Positions 9,225 through 16,464 of a DNA stretch of 25,793 nucleotides are shown here, one piece after another. The stretch lies in contig JBDLID010000034.1 of NCBI GenBank assembly GCA_039715055.1, forward strand, positions 1 to 25,793, in the 5' to 3' direction. Each line of letters opens with the position of its first letter. Position 1 is the first letter of the stretch. Origin of the DNA: JBDLID01 sp039715055 (GTDB taxonomy: Bacteria; Desulfobacterota; Desulfobulbia; Desulfobulbales; Desulfocapsaceae). The position numbers were made by a program, and so were the translations under genes. Under the pieces are notes generated by a model. The model saw only the letters and a list, made by a program, of their open reading frames with translations, was not told where the DNA came from and searched no databases.

Positions 9225-10421
9225 ATGAACAAACGGTCCGGTTTTCCCCGTGAAGTCACCACCCCCCACCGCAAAATCCCCCTGGAAATTCCGGAAGGAG
9301 TCGCCCCCACCGAATTTTTCAACTCCCCCTGCAACCTCCGCCACCTTGCCCGCGACAACGGACTGTTGCGAACCGCTGAGGACTTCCTTCTCTATCGCAA
9401 GGCCATCGGTCACTCCAACACCTTTGACACATCCATCATCCTCGACACCTCTCAGCGAATCCTCGATCCCCTGGGCAGACCTGTGCGCAGGGACCAGTTG
9501 AGCCGCAAGGAGTCCATGGTCTTCTCCCGGATGACCCAGGTGGTCTTTCAGTTCATGCTGGAGAACTACCCTGACCCGCAGGAGCACCTGGTCTTCTGCG
9601 GTGAGGCCAGCCTGGATGCGACCTGGCCTCTTGCCAAACCGGGTGTGCCATCCATTCGGATGATTCACAACCACTTCATGGTCTTTGAAAACAAGACGCT
9701 CCTCGAGTCTCCTGCCGCCGGTCACGACAACCCCAACCTGACCGACTCCGGCCATCACGGACTCTTTCTTGAATACCTCAGCGAGGTCTATCTCCAGTTC
9801 CTCGAAATCCTTGACCTGGAGATCCTCAAACCGCTGGAGCCGGACCGGGCGAGGCTGACCACCACAGATTTTCCGCAAGGGTTGCCGAGCTGGGAGGTTC
9901 GCGGCGGTGCCGAGGCGCTGAACAACGGAAAGTTCTGGCGGGAATACGACCTGGTCCTCCTCGGCTTCCTTGACTTTTACCGCTCCCTCTTCACCCTGGT
10001 CTCCAGTAACGAGGCCAAGGTGCCGGAAGGCGCCCGTTTTCCCGACCGCATCGAAGATGTCCTGCTCTTCTCCAATGACTTTCACCGCGCCGCGCGAATG
10101 CTTCGTCTGCAGATCCTCGAAGATCCGTTCTTTGCCAATGAAATACGGTGGCGACCGGCCTACAAGCAGCTCCTCTACCGTGATGACGACGGACGTCTGA
10201 TCGTCACCATCAGCCAGAACTCGGTGGGCAACGCCATCACTGAACTTCTCGGCATCGTCGTCAAAAGGGTGGTCGATCCGGAAGCCTATGGGGCGGTTGA
10301 GCCACTGCTGGTTGAGAAACTGCTCAAAGTCCGCTCCAGACTGATCCAGTATAATCTCGGTGAGCCTATTGCTGCGCCCTACTGGAAGAACGGCTATTTT
10401 TCCCCACCTGAGACCTCATAA
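9225..10421 (+). CDS. Conserved-looking protein of unknown function, linked to the nuo operon
   Basis: I do not recognise this 398-residue protein. It appears soluble: no signal peptide, no membrane helices, many aromatic and charged residues. Features worth recording are I-R-M-I-H-N-H-F-M-V-F near residues 144-154, with an H-x-H pair (H148, H150) that only faintly recalls HIT/GalT-type nucleotidyl transferases; the third histidine is absent, so I do not assign that fold. There is also C-G-E-A at about 125-128, and a C-terminal R-L-I-V-T-I-S-Q-N-S-V-G-N-A. The start is well supported: AAGGAG lies about ten bases before the ATG, which is 40 bp after nuoN with no terminator between. Co-transcription with complex I is therefore likely, but a functional link is inference. 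Codon use looks like that of the nuo genes. Confidence 0.85.
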   Translation: MNKRSGFPREVTTPHRKIPLEIPEGVAPTEFFNSPCNLRHLARDNGLLRTAEDFLLYRKAIGHSNTFDTSIILDTSQRILDPLGRPVRRDQLSRKESMVFSRMTQVVFQFMLENYPDPQEHLVFCGEASLDATWPLAKPGVPSIRMIHNHFMVFENKTLLESPAAGHDNPNLTDSGHHGLFLEYLSEVYLQFLEILDLEILKPLEPDRARLTTTDFPQGLPSWEVRGGAEALNNGKFWREYDLVLLGFLDFYRSLFTLVSSNEAKVPEGARFPDRIEDVLLFSNDFHRAARMLRLQILEDPFFANEIRWRPAYKQLLYRDDDGRLIVTISQNSVGNAITELLGIVVKRVVDPEAYGAVEPLLVEKLLKVRSRLIQYNLGEPIAAPYWKNGYFSPPETS

Positions 10422-10444
10422 TGTCATGCTGAAAGGAACCTGAG

Positions 10445-10528
10445 AAGAATGTCAAAATGTCAAGCCTGACCCCGGCAGTTGCGAAACAAAAAAGAATGTA
10501 AAAATATCAGGCTTGACCCCAGAAATTG
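10445..10528 (+). repeat. Pair of REP-like direct repeats
   Basis: Two direct copies of a 37-bp unit occupy 10445-10481 and 10492-10528, separated by 10 bp, with 29 or 30 of 37 positions identical. Both contain A-A-G-A-A-T-G-T followed by a TCAAGCCTGACCCC or TCAGGCTTGACCCC core. The core resembles intergenic repeats that accompany REP-associated tyrosine transposases in proteobacteria, which is recollection rather than a search result. No transposase gene is present in the window. Confidence 0.6.
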
Positions 10529-10593
10529 TGGATAGCAGCAGATATAAACTCTTTTATATCGTTAGGAAAATATGATAAAATTACCTAAAAGAT

Positions 10594-10657
10594 AAAGCCA
10601 AACCTGCTGTTAGGCAGGGACGGAAAGCTGCGGATCTTAAGAGATGGCCGGGCTGCC
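10594..10657 (+). promoter_or_regulatory. GEMM-I (cyclic di-GMP class I type) riboswitch aptamer
   Basis: The hallmark strings CAAACC (10599-10604) and GGGACGG-AAA-GC (10617-10628) fit the GEMM consensus. P2 forms from 10603-10607 and 10614-10618. P3 forms from 10626-10637 and 10642-10654, closing on a TAAG loop with small interruptions. Hand alignment to the Vibrio Vc2 aptamer puts G at the position of ligand-contacting G20 (10597) and A at intercalating A47 (10624). The Vc2 pair G21-C46 is replaced by C10598-G10623, a compensatory change that supports real RNA structure. G at position 20 favours cyclic di-GMP over the A20-bearing cGAMP variant; this is inference. The aptamer sits directly upstream of a terminator and the porin gene. 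Confidence 0.9.
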
Positions 10658-10683
10658 TTGGAATGAGGTAGCCCGGTTTTTTT
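10648..10683 (+). terminator. Riboswitch-controlled intrinsic terminator
   Basis: A ten-pair stem (10648-10657 with 10667-10676, one G-U pair) with a nine-base loop is followed by seven T residues (10677-10683). Its 5' arm includes bases 10648-10654, which are also the 3' strand of riboswitch helix P3. Aptamer and terminator are therefore mutually exclusive, predicting read-through when the ligand stabilises the aptamer. Confidence 0.88.
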
Positions 10684-10741
10684 ATTGAGAGGTATAAAAC
10701 CCCCGGGAATTTTGAAAATCAAAGGCAAGGAGGGAGAAAGA

Positions 10742-11947
10742 ATGAAAAACAGAAACAGCAGCCAATTGAAGAGATATGGAATTGTTGCTCTCTCAATGCT
10801 TGTCCTGATCACTGCAGACAATGCCCACGCCGAAACCTTCACCGACGCCTTAAAGGGTGGCAAGGTCAATCTTGATATGCGCCTTCGATATGAATACGTT
10901 GACCAGAGCAATGATCTTGATACTGCCAGTGCGTTCACCCTGCGCACCAGACTTGGCTATACCACAGGCAGGTACATGGGGTTTGGCGCCATGGTTGAAA
11001 TGGAGAACAATGCTGTCATCGTGGAGGACTACAACTCAGGACCGGGCGGTAATGGCAAGGCAGAGTATTCCGTAGTTGCCGATCAGGAAGCAACGGAAGT
11101 GAACCAGGCCTTCCTCGGATTTGATATGATCCCCTCGACCCCGCTCAAGGTGGGCCGGCAACGTATCATCCTTGATAATGCAAGATTTGTCGGCAATGTC
11201 GGCTTCCGCCAGCTTGAACAGACCTTTGATGCTGTTCGTATTGAAAACAGTTCAATAAAGGACACCAGACTACTCTACAGTTATGTGGATAACGTTCGAA
11301 ACATTTTTGCCAGCGATGTGGATAGTCGCGCACACCTGGTCAATCTTCAGTACAAAGGCTGGAAGTTCGGCTCGTTTACCGGCTATGGATACCTTCTTGA
11401 GTTTCCTGAAAACGAGGCCAACTCACAGCAGACCTATGGTCTCCGTTTTGGTGGCAGTGCGGAACTTACCAATGCCAAAATCCATTATGCCGCAGAATAT
11501 GCCGCACAGTCAGACTACAAGGACGGCGACACTGGTATTGGTGCTGATTACTGGCATGGTATGGTTGGTGTCACCGCTTACAAGGTTACCACCAAGATCG
11601 GCTATGAACTTCTTGGCAGTGATGACTACTCCGGTTTTGAAACGCCTTTTGCAACCAAGCATGCCTATAACGGCTGGGCCGACCAGTTTCTCAATACACC
11701 GGAAGAGGGCTTGGCTGATACTTATGTTGCGGTGAGCGGCAAAGTTGCAGGGATCGAGCTCAAGGGGGTCTTTCATGATTTCCAGGCGGACTCCGGAGGG
11801 GCAAGTTATGGCCAGGAGCTGGATTTGAGCGCCAGCTATAATTTTTTAGAGCACTACAGCGCCGGCCTTATTTTTGCCGATTACCACAGTGATGAACATG
11901 GCGTTGACACTGAGAAATTCTGGCTCTGGGCAGGTTTGAAATTTTAA
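10742..11947 (+). CDS. Outer-membrane beta-barrel porin (alginate-export/AlgE-like)
   Basis: This 401-residue protein begins with a Sec signal peptide (K-R-Y-G-I-V-A-L-S-M-L-V-L-I-T-A-D) cleaved after A-H-A. The mature part is an alternating beta-strand pattern with many aromatic residues and ends in a terminal phenylalanine (W-A-G-L-K-F), as outer-membrane barrels do. Segments such as L-R-Y-E-Y-V-D, T-L-R-T-R-L-G-Y and V-G-R-Q-R-I-I-L-D-N-A-R-F-V-G resemble the alginate-export (AlgE-like) porin family; the substrate cannot be deduced. The start is the ATG at 10742, preceded by a strong AAGGAGGG site. An in-frame upstream ATG at 10685 lacks such a site and sits beside the terminator. Expression is predicted to be controlled by the GEMM riboswitch immediately upstream. 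The histidine kinase gene converges on it from the right. Confidence 0.85.
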   Translation: MKNRNSSQLKRYGIVALSMLVLITADNAHAETFTDALKGGKVNLDMRLRYEYVDQSNDLDTASAFTLRTRLGYTTGRYMGFGAMVEMENNAVIVEDYNSGPGGNGKAEYSVVADQEATEVNQAFLGFDMIPSTPLKVGRQRIILDNARFVGNVGFRQLEQTFDAVRIENSSIKDTRLLYSYVDNVRNIFASDVDSRAHLVNLQYKGWKFGSFTGYGYLLEFPENEANSQQTYGLRFGGSAELTNAKIHYAAEYAAQSDYKDGDTGIGADYWHGMVGVTAYKVTTKIGYELLGSDDYSGFETPFATKHAYNGWADQFLNTPEEGLADTYVAVSGKVAGIELKGVFHDFQADSGGASYGQELDLSASYNFLEHYSAGLIFADYHSDEHGVDTEKFWLWAGLKF

Positions 11948-11981
11948 GCCTGGCTCCAATGCCTCTTGCTGGTTCCGTTCC

Positions 11982-13772
11982 CTATTGGTGCTGTTGCCTT
12001 GGAAAACTGATTACAAAGGTTGACCCATGTCCCGGGCTTGAAAAGGCCTCGATTGTTCCGCCATGGTTCTTGACGATGTTGTACGCCAGATACAGGCCAA
12101 GTCCCGTTCCATCAGCCGCATTTTTAGTTGAGTAGAACGGATCGAAGATATGTGCCTTATTCTCTTCGTCAATTCCGCAACCGGTATCCTTGAAGGAAAC
12201 TGTCAGCAGGGCATCCGTCCTGCTGGTTGAAACAGTGAGCAGTCCGCCATGGCTGTTCATGGCTGTTACCGCATTGGTGATCAGGTTAAAAAACACCTGG
12301 CTGAGCTGATCTTCCACGGCCTCCATCTCTTCCATATCATCGGCAAGTGATTTTTCCAGAGTTATATCATGCTTTGTCAGCAGTTTGCGGTTGAATGACA
12401 GCCCGTTTTCAACCAGGCTGTTGAGGTTGACCAATTTCTTATTCTCGGTTGAAGGCTGGCTGAGCTGCCGTATTTTTTTAATAAGATCCTGGATCTTGTC
12501 GCACTCCTCAATGCCAATATCAACCAACTGCATATTTTTTTCATCAAGATCGGCATCACCCTTGAGGCTATGGAGAAGATAGCTGAGCCCCAGCACAGGG
12601 TTACCGAATTCATGGGCAACACTGCCGGTCAGGCGTCCAAGTGAGGCGAGTTTGTCGGAATGCTGCAACTGGACATCCACCAGCTGCCTCAATCTCATCT
12701 CGTCCTCTAGACGACTGATGCTAAGATTGAGCTGCTGAAAAGTCTCGGAGAGCTTTTCAGACATGGAGTTAAAGGCGGCAGCAAGATCCTGAAACTCATT
12801 ATTGCCCTTGACGGTTATGAGGTGATCATAGCTGCCCTGCCGGATCTGTTCGGTTCCGGCCTGGAGAAGCTCCAGAGGTCTGCTCAGGGTCAATTTGACA
12901 AATCGTACACCGACAATGAGAATAGCGAAGAACAGGGCTGCCAGAATAAAAACAAAAGAGCGGATCTCGTCAAACAGAAATGTCCAGGGTGTTATGAAGC
13001 TGTGCGCCTCCGCAAGGACAAGTGACGGGCTCAGCAGCTGTATTTTAGTGGTTCCGGAAATCGTACCATTTTTGATGGAAGTCTGTACCGGTTCCAGTTT
13101 CTCAAAATACTGTGGTGGAAATAATTCCCTGGGAAAGCCGCTGGAAAATGTAGATAGCAGTTTTCCGTCGCTGGCAAAAAAGGCCAGCCCGTCAGGAATA
13201 TCAACAGAACATTTTTTTCCGCCGGGCCGTATTTTCTCAAGCAAAATGATGGCCGCCAGCGCTCCATTGGTGAAACGTTTCTCCAGCAGTGAAATGGGGG
13301 CAACAATGATAATATGCGGTTTTCCCCCAGGGTTCTGGCGAAAAAGATAGCTGGTTGTTGTGCTTCCCTGGGCAATTCGACAGAGTATTTCAGTTTCCGG
13401 AAATAAATCTTCGGCAGGATTTTCCGGTGCCGGGTGAAGTCGTACTGCCTCGCCCATTTTGCTGAGGTAAATAATATCCTCATATAAATCATTCTGAAGG
13501 TGGAGACTCTTCAGCATGATATACTTCTCCGCCTTGTCCATCCCCTTCACACTACCGATATCTGCCATCATCTGCAGATTCTGCCCCAATTGGGTGAGAT
13601 AGCCGCTAAAGGCGGCATCCAATCGCTGCATCATATGACGCTGGGCGGTATGCTGCTGCTCAAGTACGGTACGATACTGGCTCCAGCCCAGGACTCCACC
13701 TGAGCAGATGATCGCTCCTGCCATCATGGTAAGAAAAAACAGTGTGACCTGGAGACTGATATTGCGAAACAT
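11982..13772 (-). CDS. Membrane sensor histidine kinase (HAMP, HisKA, HATPase)
   Basis: This is a 596-residue two-component sensor kinase. There is a membrane helix at about residues 7-30, a periplasmic sensing region at about 31-271 and a second helix at about 272-294. A HAMP domain follows (about 295-348), with a short coiled region after it. The HisKA helix carries the phospho-acceptor H387 in S-V-A-H-E-F-G-N-P. The ATPase domain shows the N box (N-L-I-T-N-A at 496-501), G1 (D-T-G-C-G, 529-533), F box (F-D-P-F-Y-S-T-K) and G2 (G-T-G-L-G-L, 555-560). All catalytic motifs are intact. The gene follows the PhnD-like gene by 64 bp on the same strand. The divergent response regulator at 15116 is the natural partner. 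Confidence 0.95.
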   Translation of the reverse strand: MFRNISLQVTLFFLTMMAGAIICSGGVLGWSQYRTVLEQQHTAQRHMMQRLDAAFSGYLTQLGQNLQMMADIGSVKGMDKAEKYIMLKSLHLQNDLYEDIIYLSKMGEAVRLHPAPENPAEDLFPETEILCRIAQGSTTTSYLFRQNPGGKPHIIIVAPISLLEKRFTNGALAAIILLEKIRPGGKKCSVDIPDGLAFFASDGKLLSTFSSGFPRELFPPQYFEKLEPVQTSIKNGTISGTTKIQLLSPSLVLAEAHSFITPWTFLFDEIRSFVFILAALFFAILIVGVRFVKLTLSRPLELLQAGTEQIRQGSYDHLITVKGNNEFQDLAAAFNSMSEKLSETFQQLNLSISRLEDEMRLRQLVDVQLQHSDKLASLGRLTGSVAHEFGNPVLGLSYLLHSLKGDADLDEKNMQLVDIGIEECDKIQDLIKKIRQLSQPSTENKKLVNLNSLVENGLSFNRKLLTKHDITLEKSLADDMEEMEAVEDQLSQVFFNLITNAVTAMNSHGGLLTVSTSRTDALLTVSFKDTGCGIDEENKAHIFDPFYSTKNAADGTGLGLYLAYNIVKNHGGTIEAFSSPGHGSTFVISFPRQQHQ

Positions 13773-13836
13773 TTTTCCAGTGCAGATTGCCGGCCCGGAA
13801 TTGGCCGTGATAGTTTTTCAGGTTACAGGGGGCAGG

Positions 13837-14847
13837 TTATTTTTTCTTTCCCCTGTTTATTTTCAACAAACTTTCTTCGGTGTACTGAACCCCGCCGGCC
13901 TTTGCCATGAAACGGACGATTTCCCAATCATTCTTGTAAGAAACAGGCATCAAACGATCAGCACCTTTGTAGTGTTTGTGAAGTTGTTCGGGAATGCGAT
14001 AGGTGGTCAACGCCTCCTGGATCCCTGCGGCTAGTTTCGGGTGAAGATTGTGGGCATAGCCAAGAGACAGGGTGGGAAACCTGGGGCTGGTATAGAGGAT
14101 ACGAATATCCTTATTGGAGACAGCACCACTTTTCAACATCCGGTAAAGCACGCTTGAGGCAACGGCAGCACCGTCATATGATCCGTCAACAACACCAAGG
14201 ATTGATTTTTTATGGCTGCCGGAAAAGACCACCTCATAATCTTTTTCAGGGGTCAAACCCAGCTGGGGCAACAATGCCCTTGGAGCCAGGTTGCCGGAGT
14301 TGGAAGTCGGCGTACTGTGGGCAATCCGCTTCCCCTTCAGATCCGGCAAAAAATGGCTGGAGCTCAACGAACCGGCAATCATCTGGAGACTGTAGCCATT
14401 GATTTCGTTATTTTTCCCCTTGGCCGCCACTGGTATATATCCACTGAGCTGAACGGCAAAACCGGTGGTGCCTGTGGAAAAACCGCCGATATGAAGCCGT
14501 CCCTCTTTCATTGCAAAAATCTGTTCAATGGATGACTCAAGCCGCAGGTGGACTACCTTGCGTCCGGTAACCGATGCAATGTGATCGGCCAGCGGTTTAT
14601 ATCGTACTGCATACTGTTGCTCATCTGTTTCCGGAATTACGCAGAATGTCAGAACTTCCGGGTCAACCCAATTTTGTTCGTCCTCTGGAAGGTCCGCCAG
14701 CAGATCCTCGTCTCCATCGTGAAAAATAAATGCCTCTGTACTGAAACCGGGGACGGGTATCAGCAGAAACAATGACAGAAGAACGACAATGATCTTCATT
14801 GTCATGACAAATGGGAGGCAAACCTTCTCTTGGTATGAAATATCCAT
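13837..14847 (-). CDS. PhnD-like periplasmic substrate-binding protein
   Basis: This about 336-residue protein belongs to the phosphate/phosphonate-type (PhnD/TtrS-like) periplasmic binding family. Typical segments are Y-K-P-L-A-D-H-I-A-S-V-T-G-R-K-V near the N-terminus of the mature protein, L-K-G-K-R-I-A-H-S-T-P-T-S-N-S-G mid-protein, and S-Y-D-G-A-A-V-A-S-S-V. A hydrophobic export signal (I-I-V-V-L-L-S-L-F-L-L-I) is near the N-terminus. The start is uncertain: ATG 14847 has an AGGA about eleven bases upstream; ATG 14805 gives a shorter, neater signal peptide but a poor site. No ABC permease or ATPase genes accompany it. The histidine kinase lies directly downstream in the same operon, so a role as ligand sensor for that kinase is more likely than transport. 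The ligand is unknown. Confidence 0.85.
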   Translation of the reverse strand: MDISYQEKVCLPFVMTMKIIVVLLSLFLLIPVPGFSTEAFIFHDGDEDLLADLPEDEQNWVDPEVLTFCVIPETDEQQYAVRYKPLADHIASVTGRKVVHLRLESSIEQIFAMKEGRLHIGGFSTGTTGFAVQLSGYIPVAAKGKNNEINGYSLQMIAGSLSSSHFLPDLKGKRIAHSTPTSNSGNLAPRALLPQLGLTPEKDYEVVFSGSHKKSILGVVDGSYDGAAVASSVLYRMLKSGAVSNKDIRILYTSPRFPTLSLGYAHNLHPKLAAGIQEALTTYRIPEQLHKHYKGADRLMPVSYKNDWEIVRFMAKAGGVQYTEESLLKINRGKKK

Positions 14848-15049
14848 ATTGCGGTAATCCTGGTGATTGTTGAAAGGGGAGGAAAAAAATGGCAGCTGAG
14901 TGATCACCAAAGCCGTTTTTTCTTTACTGCAGAAAAAAACATGGGTAAACCATGCTCTAGTAACGTGGTTATGTCAAGAACATTTGGTTTGTTTCAGACG
15001 CCTCCAGCGTTGCCTCGAACATGCTGACAGCCCATAACAATTTGAAATA

Positions 15050-15078
15050 TTGACACAAATAAGCTGCAACTTCATACA
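15050..15078 (+). promoter_or_regulatory. Possible promoter of the response regulator gene
   Basis: A perfect TTGACA at 15050-15055 is followed 17 bases later by CATACA (15073-15078), which matches only three of six -10 positions. It lies 38 bp before the chosen start codon. Placement is reasonable but the -10 is weak. Confidence 0.35.
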
Positions 15079-15115
15079 TCAACTGACAATAGTCAATCAA
15101 CTCTCAAGAAAATTC

Positions 15116-15805
15116 ATGAACACAATGAGTGCGGCCCAATCGGTCATCCGTGTTGTTCTCATCGACGACCATCATCTCCTTCGCCTGGGAGTGGTGAATT
15201 TACTCACCAGTTCGAATGATTTCACACTGGTCGGTGAGGCCTCCGACGGTTTAGCCGGACTCCAGCTCATTGAAAAAAAACGTCCCGATCTGGTTATCCT
15301 TGATATCACCATGGAAGGACTTTCCGGCCTTGATATGATCCAGCCAATCCTTTCACTGGACTCCACGATCAAAATCATCATCTACTCCATGCATGATGAC
15401 CCGAAAATGATCAGTACAGCCATGAAAACGGGCAGCAGCGGTTATGTGATGAAATCCGACCCGGTTGAGGAACTCTTAAAAGGTGCCCGGGCAGTCTTTG
15501 ACAACACGACGTACCTCAGCTCCAGCGCCACAAGCCGCCTGCTCAGCAGTGTCATCAGCGGTGTAAGCGACGGGGTTGAGGATACTGTGCTGACAGACAG
15601 CTACTCAACGCTTAGCCCCAGGGAAAAAGAACTCAGCAGTCTTATCGCCAAAGGCTATACCACCAGACAGATCGGCGAGGTCCTCTTTATCAGCCCGAAA
15701 ACGGTCCGGGTGCACCGCGCCAACATCATGAAAAAACTCACCTGCTCATCAGCCAGTGAACTGACGGTTCTGCTCAGAGATATTTTTCATCCCCTCCAGA
15801 GATAA
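15116..15805 (+). CDS. NarL/FixJ-type response regulator (REC + LuxR HTH)
   Basis: This 229-residue protein is a DNA-binding response regulator. The receiver domain (about residues 11-128) has the acidic pocket D17-D18, phospho-acceptor D63 in V-I-L-D-I-T, and conserved K113. The LuxR-type helix-turn-helix (about 165-209) reads L-S-P-R-E-K-E-L, then Y-T-T-R-Q-I-G-E-V-L and S-P-K-T-V-R-V-H-R, with all usual positions present. The frame is open upstream from a TTG at 15050, but that part looks like promoter. ATG 15116 or 15125 is the likely start, with only a weak AAGAAA site. It is divergent from the PhnD-like and kinase genes across about 270 bp, and with them forms a probable three-component system resembling TtrS/TtrR logic. 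The regulated genes are not known. Confidence 0.93.
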   Translation: MNTMSAAQSVIRVVLIDDHHLLRLGVVNLLTSSNDFTLVGEASDGLAGLQLIEKKRPDLVILDITMEGLSGLDMIQPILSLDSTIKIIIYSMHDDPKMISTAMKTGSSGYVMKSDPVEELLKGARAVFDNTTYLSSSATSRLLSSVISGVSDGVEDTVLTDSYSTLSPREKELSSLIAKGYTTRQIGEVLFISPKTVRVHRANIMKKLTCSSASELTVLLRDIFHPLQR

Positions 15806-15834
15806 CCACTCATGCAGCTTTCACCGCTGAGTCT

Positions 15835-15872
15835 CTAGGCGTTTCGCCTAGGCATATTTTAAGCGATATGCC
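15835..15872 (+). other. Two abutting hairpins after the response regulator gene
   Basis: A seven-pair hairpin CTAGGCG-TTT-CGCCTAG (15835-15851) is followed at once by GGCATAT-8 nt-ATATGCC (15851-15872); the two share one base. Neither is followed by a T run on the + strand, so they are not clear intrinsic terminators, though they could stabilise the 3' end of the message. Confidence 0.5.
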
Positions 15873-15874
15873 AA

Positions 15875-15903
15875 TTGTCGCCCTCCCGCGTTCAAATTAT
15901 ATT
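15875..15903 (+). promoter_or_regulatory. Candidate sigma-70 promoter for the small secreted protein gene
   Basis: TTGTCG at 15875-15880 (four of six -35 matches) and TATATT at 15898-15903 (five of six -10 matches) are spaced by 17 bp. The start codon lies about 87 bp downstream, leaving a leader that contains a small TGCTC/GAGCA hairpin at 15940-15952. Confidence 0.45.
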
Positions 15904-15990
15904 GGTCGCCAACAGTATGAATATAGACCTCTGTATTGATGCTCGCAGAGCATTGTTGCAGAAAATTTAATTTGATCTACGGAGGAAAAA

Positions 15991-16308
15991 ATGAAACTCA
16001 TGACCATGCTTGCAGCAGCTATCTTTTTGATGACCGCACCAGCCCTGGCCTTTGATGTTGAAGAGGATATGTCTGAAGGAATTACTCTGTCCATGGAAAA
16101 TGGACAACAAAGCGACACTGTCTATAAATATGACAGCAGAAACGCCAACGACACCGAGTCCATGACCGAATACAACTTTTTTTCTGAGAAAGCACCACAG
16201 CAGGATCGTTTTGCAGGAGATCCCACTTCCCCTTCCAGGCAAAAATTGATGAATGAGGGAATCTGTCTTGAGAGTTTTTCTGGTTCAAAGTGGATGGCCG
16301 GAATCTAA
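15991..16308 (+). CDS. Small secreted protein of unknown function
   Basis: This 105-residue protein has a textbook Sec signal peptide (M-K-L-M-T-M-L-A-A-A-I-F-L-M-T) with probable cleavage after A-L-A near residue 20. The mature part of about 85 residues is acidic and rich in serine, asparagine and glutamate, with one cysteine and no recognisable domain. The start is strongly supported by GGAGG eight bases before the ATG and by the signal peptide. It stands alone between the response regulator and a bidirectional terminator, with its own candidate promoter. The last 20 residues (N-E-G-I-C-L-E-S-F-S-G-S-K-W) overlap a GC-rich hairpin (16295-16312), so the native C-terminus could have been altered. 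I cannot name a family. Confidence 0.7.
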   Translation: MKLMTMLAAAIFLMTAPALAFDVEEDMSEGITLSMENGQQSDTVYKYDSRNANDTESMTEYNFFSEKAPQQDRFAGDPTSPSRQKLMNEGICLESFSGSKWMAGI

Positions 16309-16349
16309 CCGGCACTTCCAATGATCTCAAGCAATACAGCTTGAAGCGG

Positions 16350-16363
16350 GAACCTTAAGGTTC
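16350..16363. repeat. Perfect 14-bp palindrome GAACCTTAAGGTTC
   Basis: The sequence equals its own reverse complement and lies between the small secreted protein gene and the terminator at 16377-16417. It has no loop, so it suits a dimeric DNA-binding protein better than an RNA hairpin. Function unknown. Confidence 0.5.
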
Positions 16364-16376
16364 TTCCGTTACAAAG

Positions 16377-16417
16377 AAAAAACCCATGGGTGTAACCTTC
16401 CCTCCCATGGGTTTTTT
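16377..16417. terminator. Bidirectional intrinsic terminator
   Basis: A perfect 14-pair stem (16377-16390 with 16404-16417), six A residues then CCCATGGG on the left and its complement on the right, with a 13-base loop. The A/T ends provide a U tract on transcripts in both directions. It separates the secreted protein gene (+) from the NmrA-like gene (-). Confidence 0.9.
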
Positions 16418-16464
16418 CTGTTCTACCGACTGGAAGTGTCAGTTTTCAACGGTGACAATCACTG

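Noticed and set aside
9153..10085. 310-codon open frame on the - strand
   Set aside because: Antisense to the nuo-linked unknown gene and overlapping nuoN; no ribosome binding site, and the composition is typical of a codon-bias shadow.
16290..16320. tRNA T-arm-like sequence on the - strand (GCCGG-TTAGATT-CCGGC)
   Set aside because: The loop has A instead of the invariant C56, and no matching acceptor, anticodon or D arm is found at the required distance.
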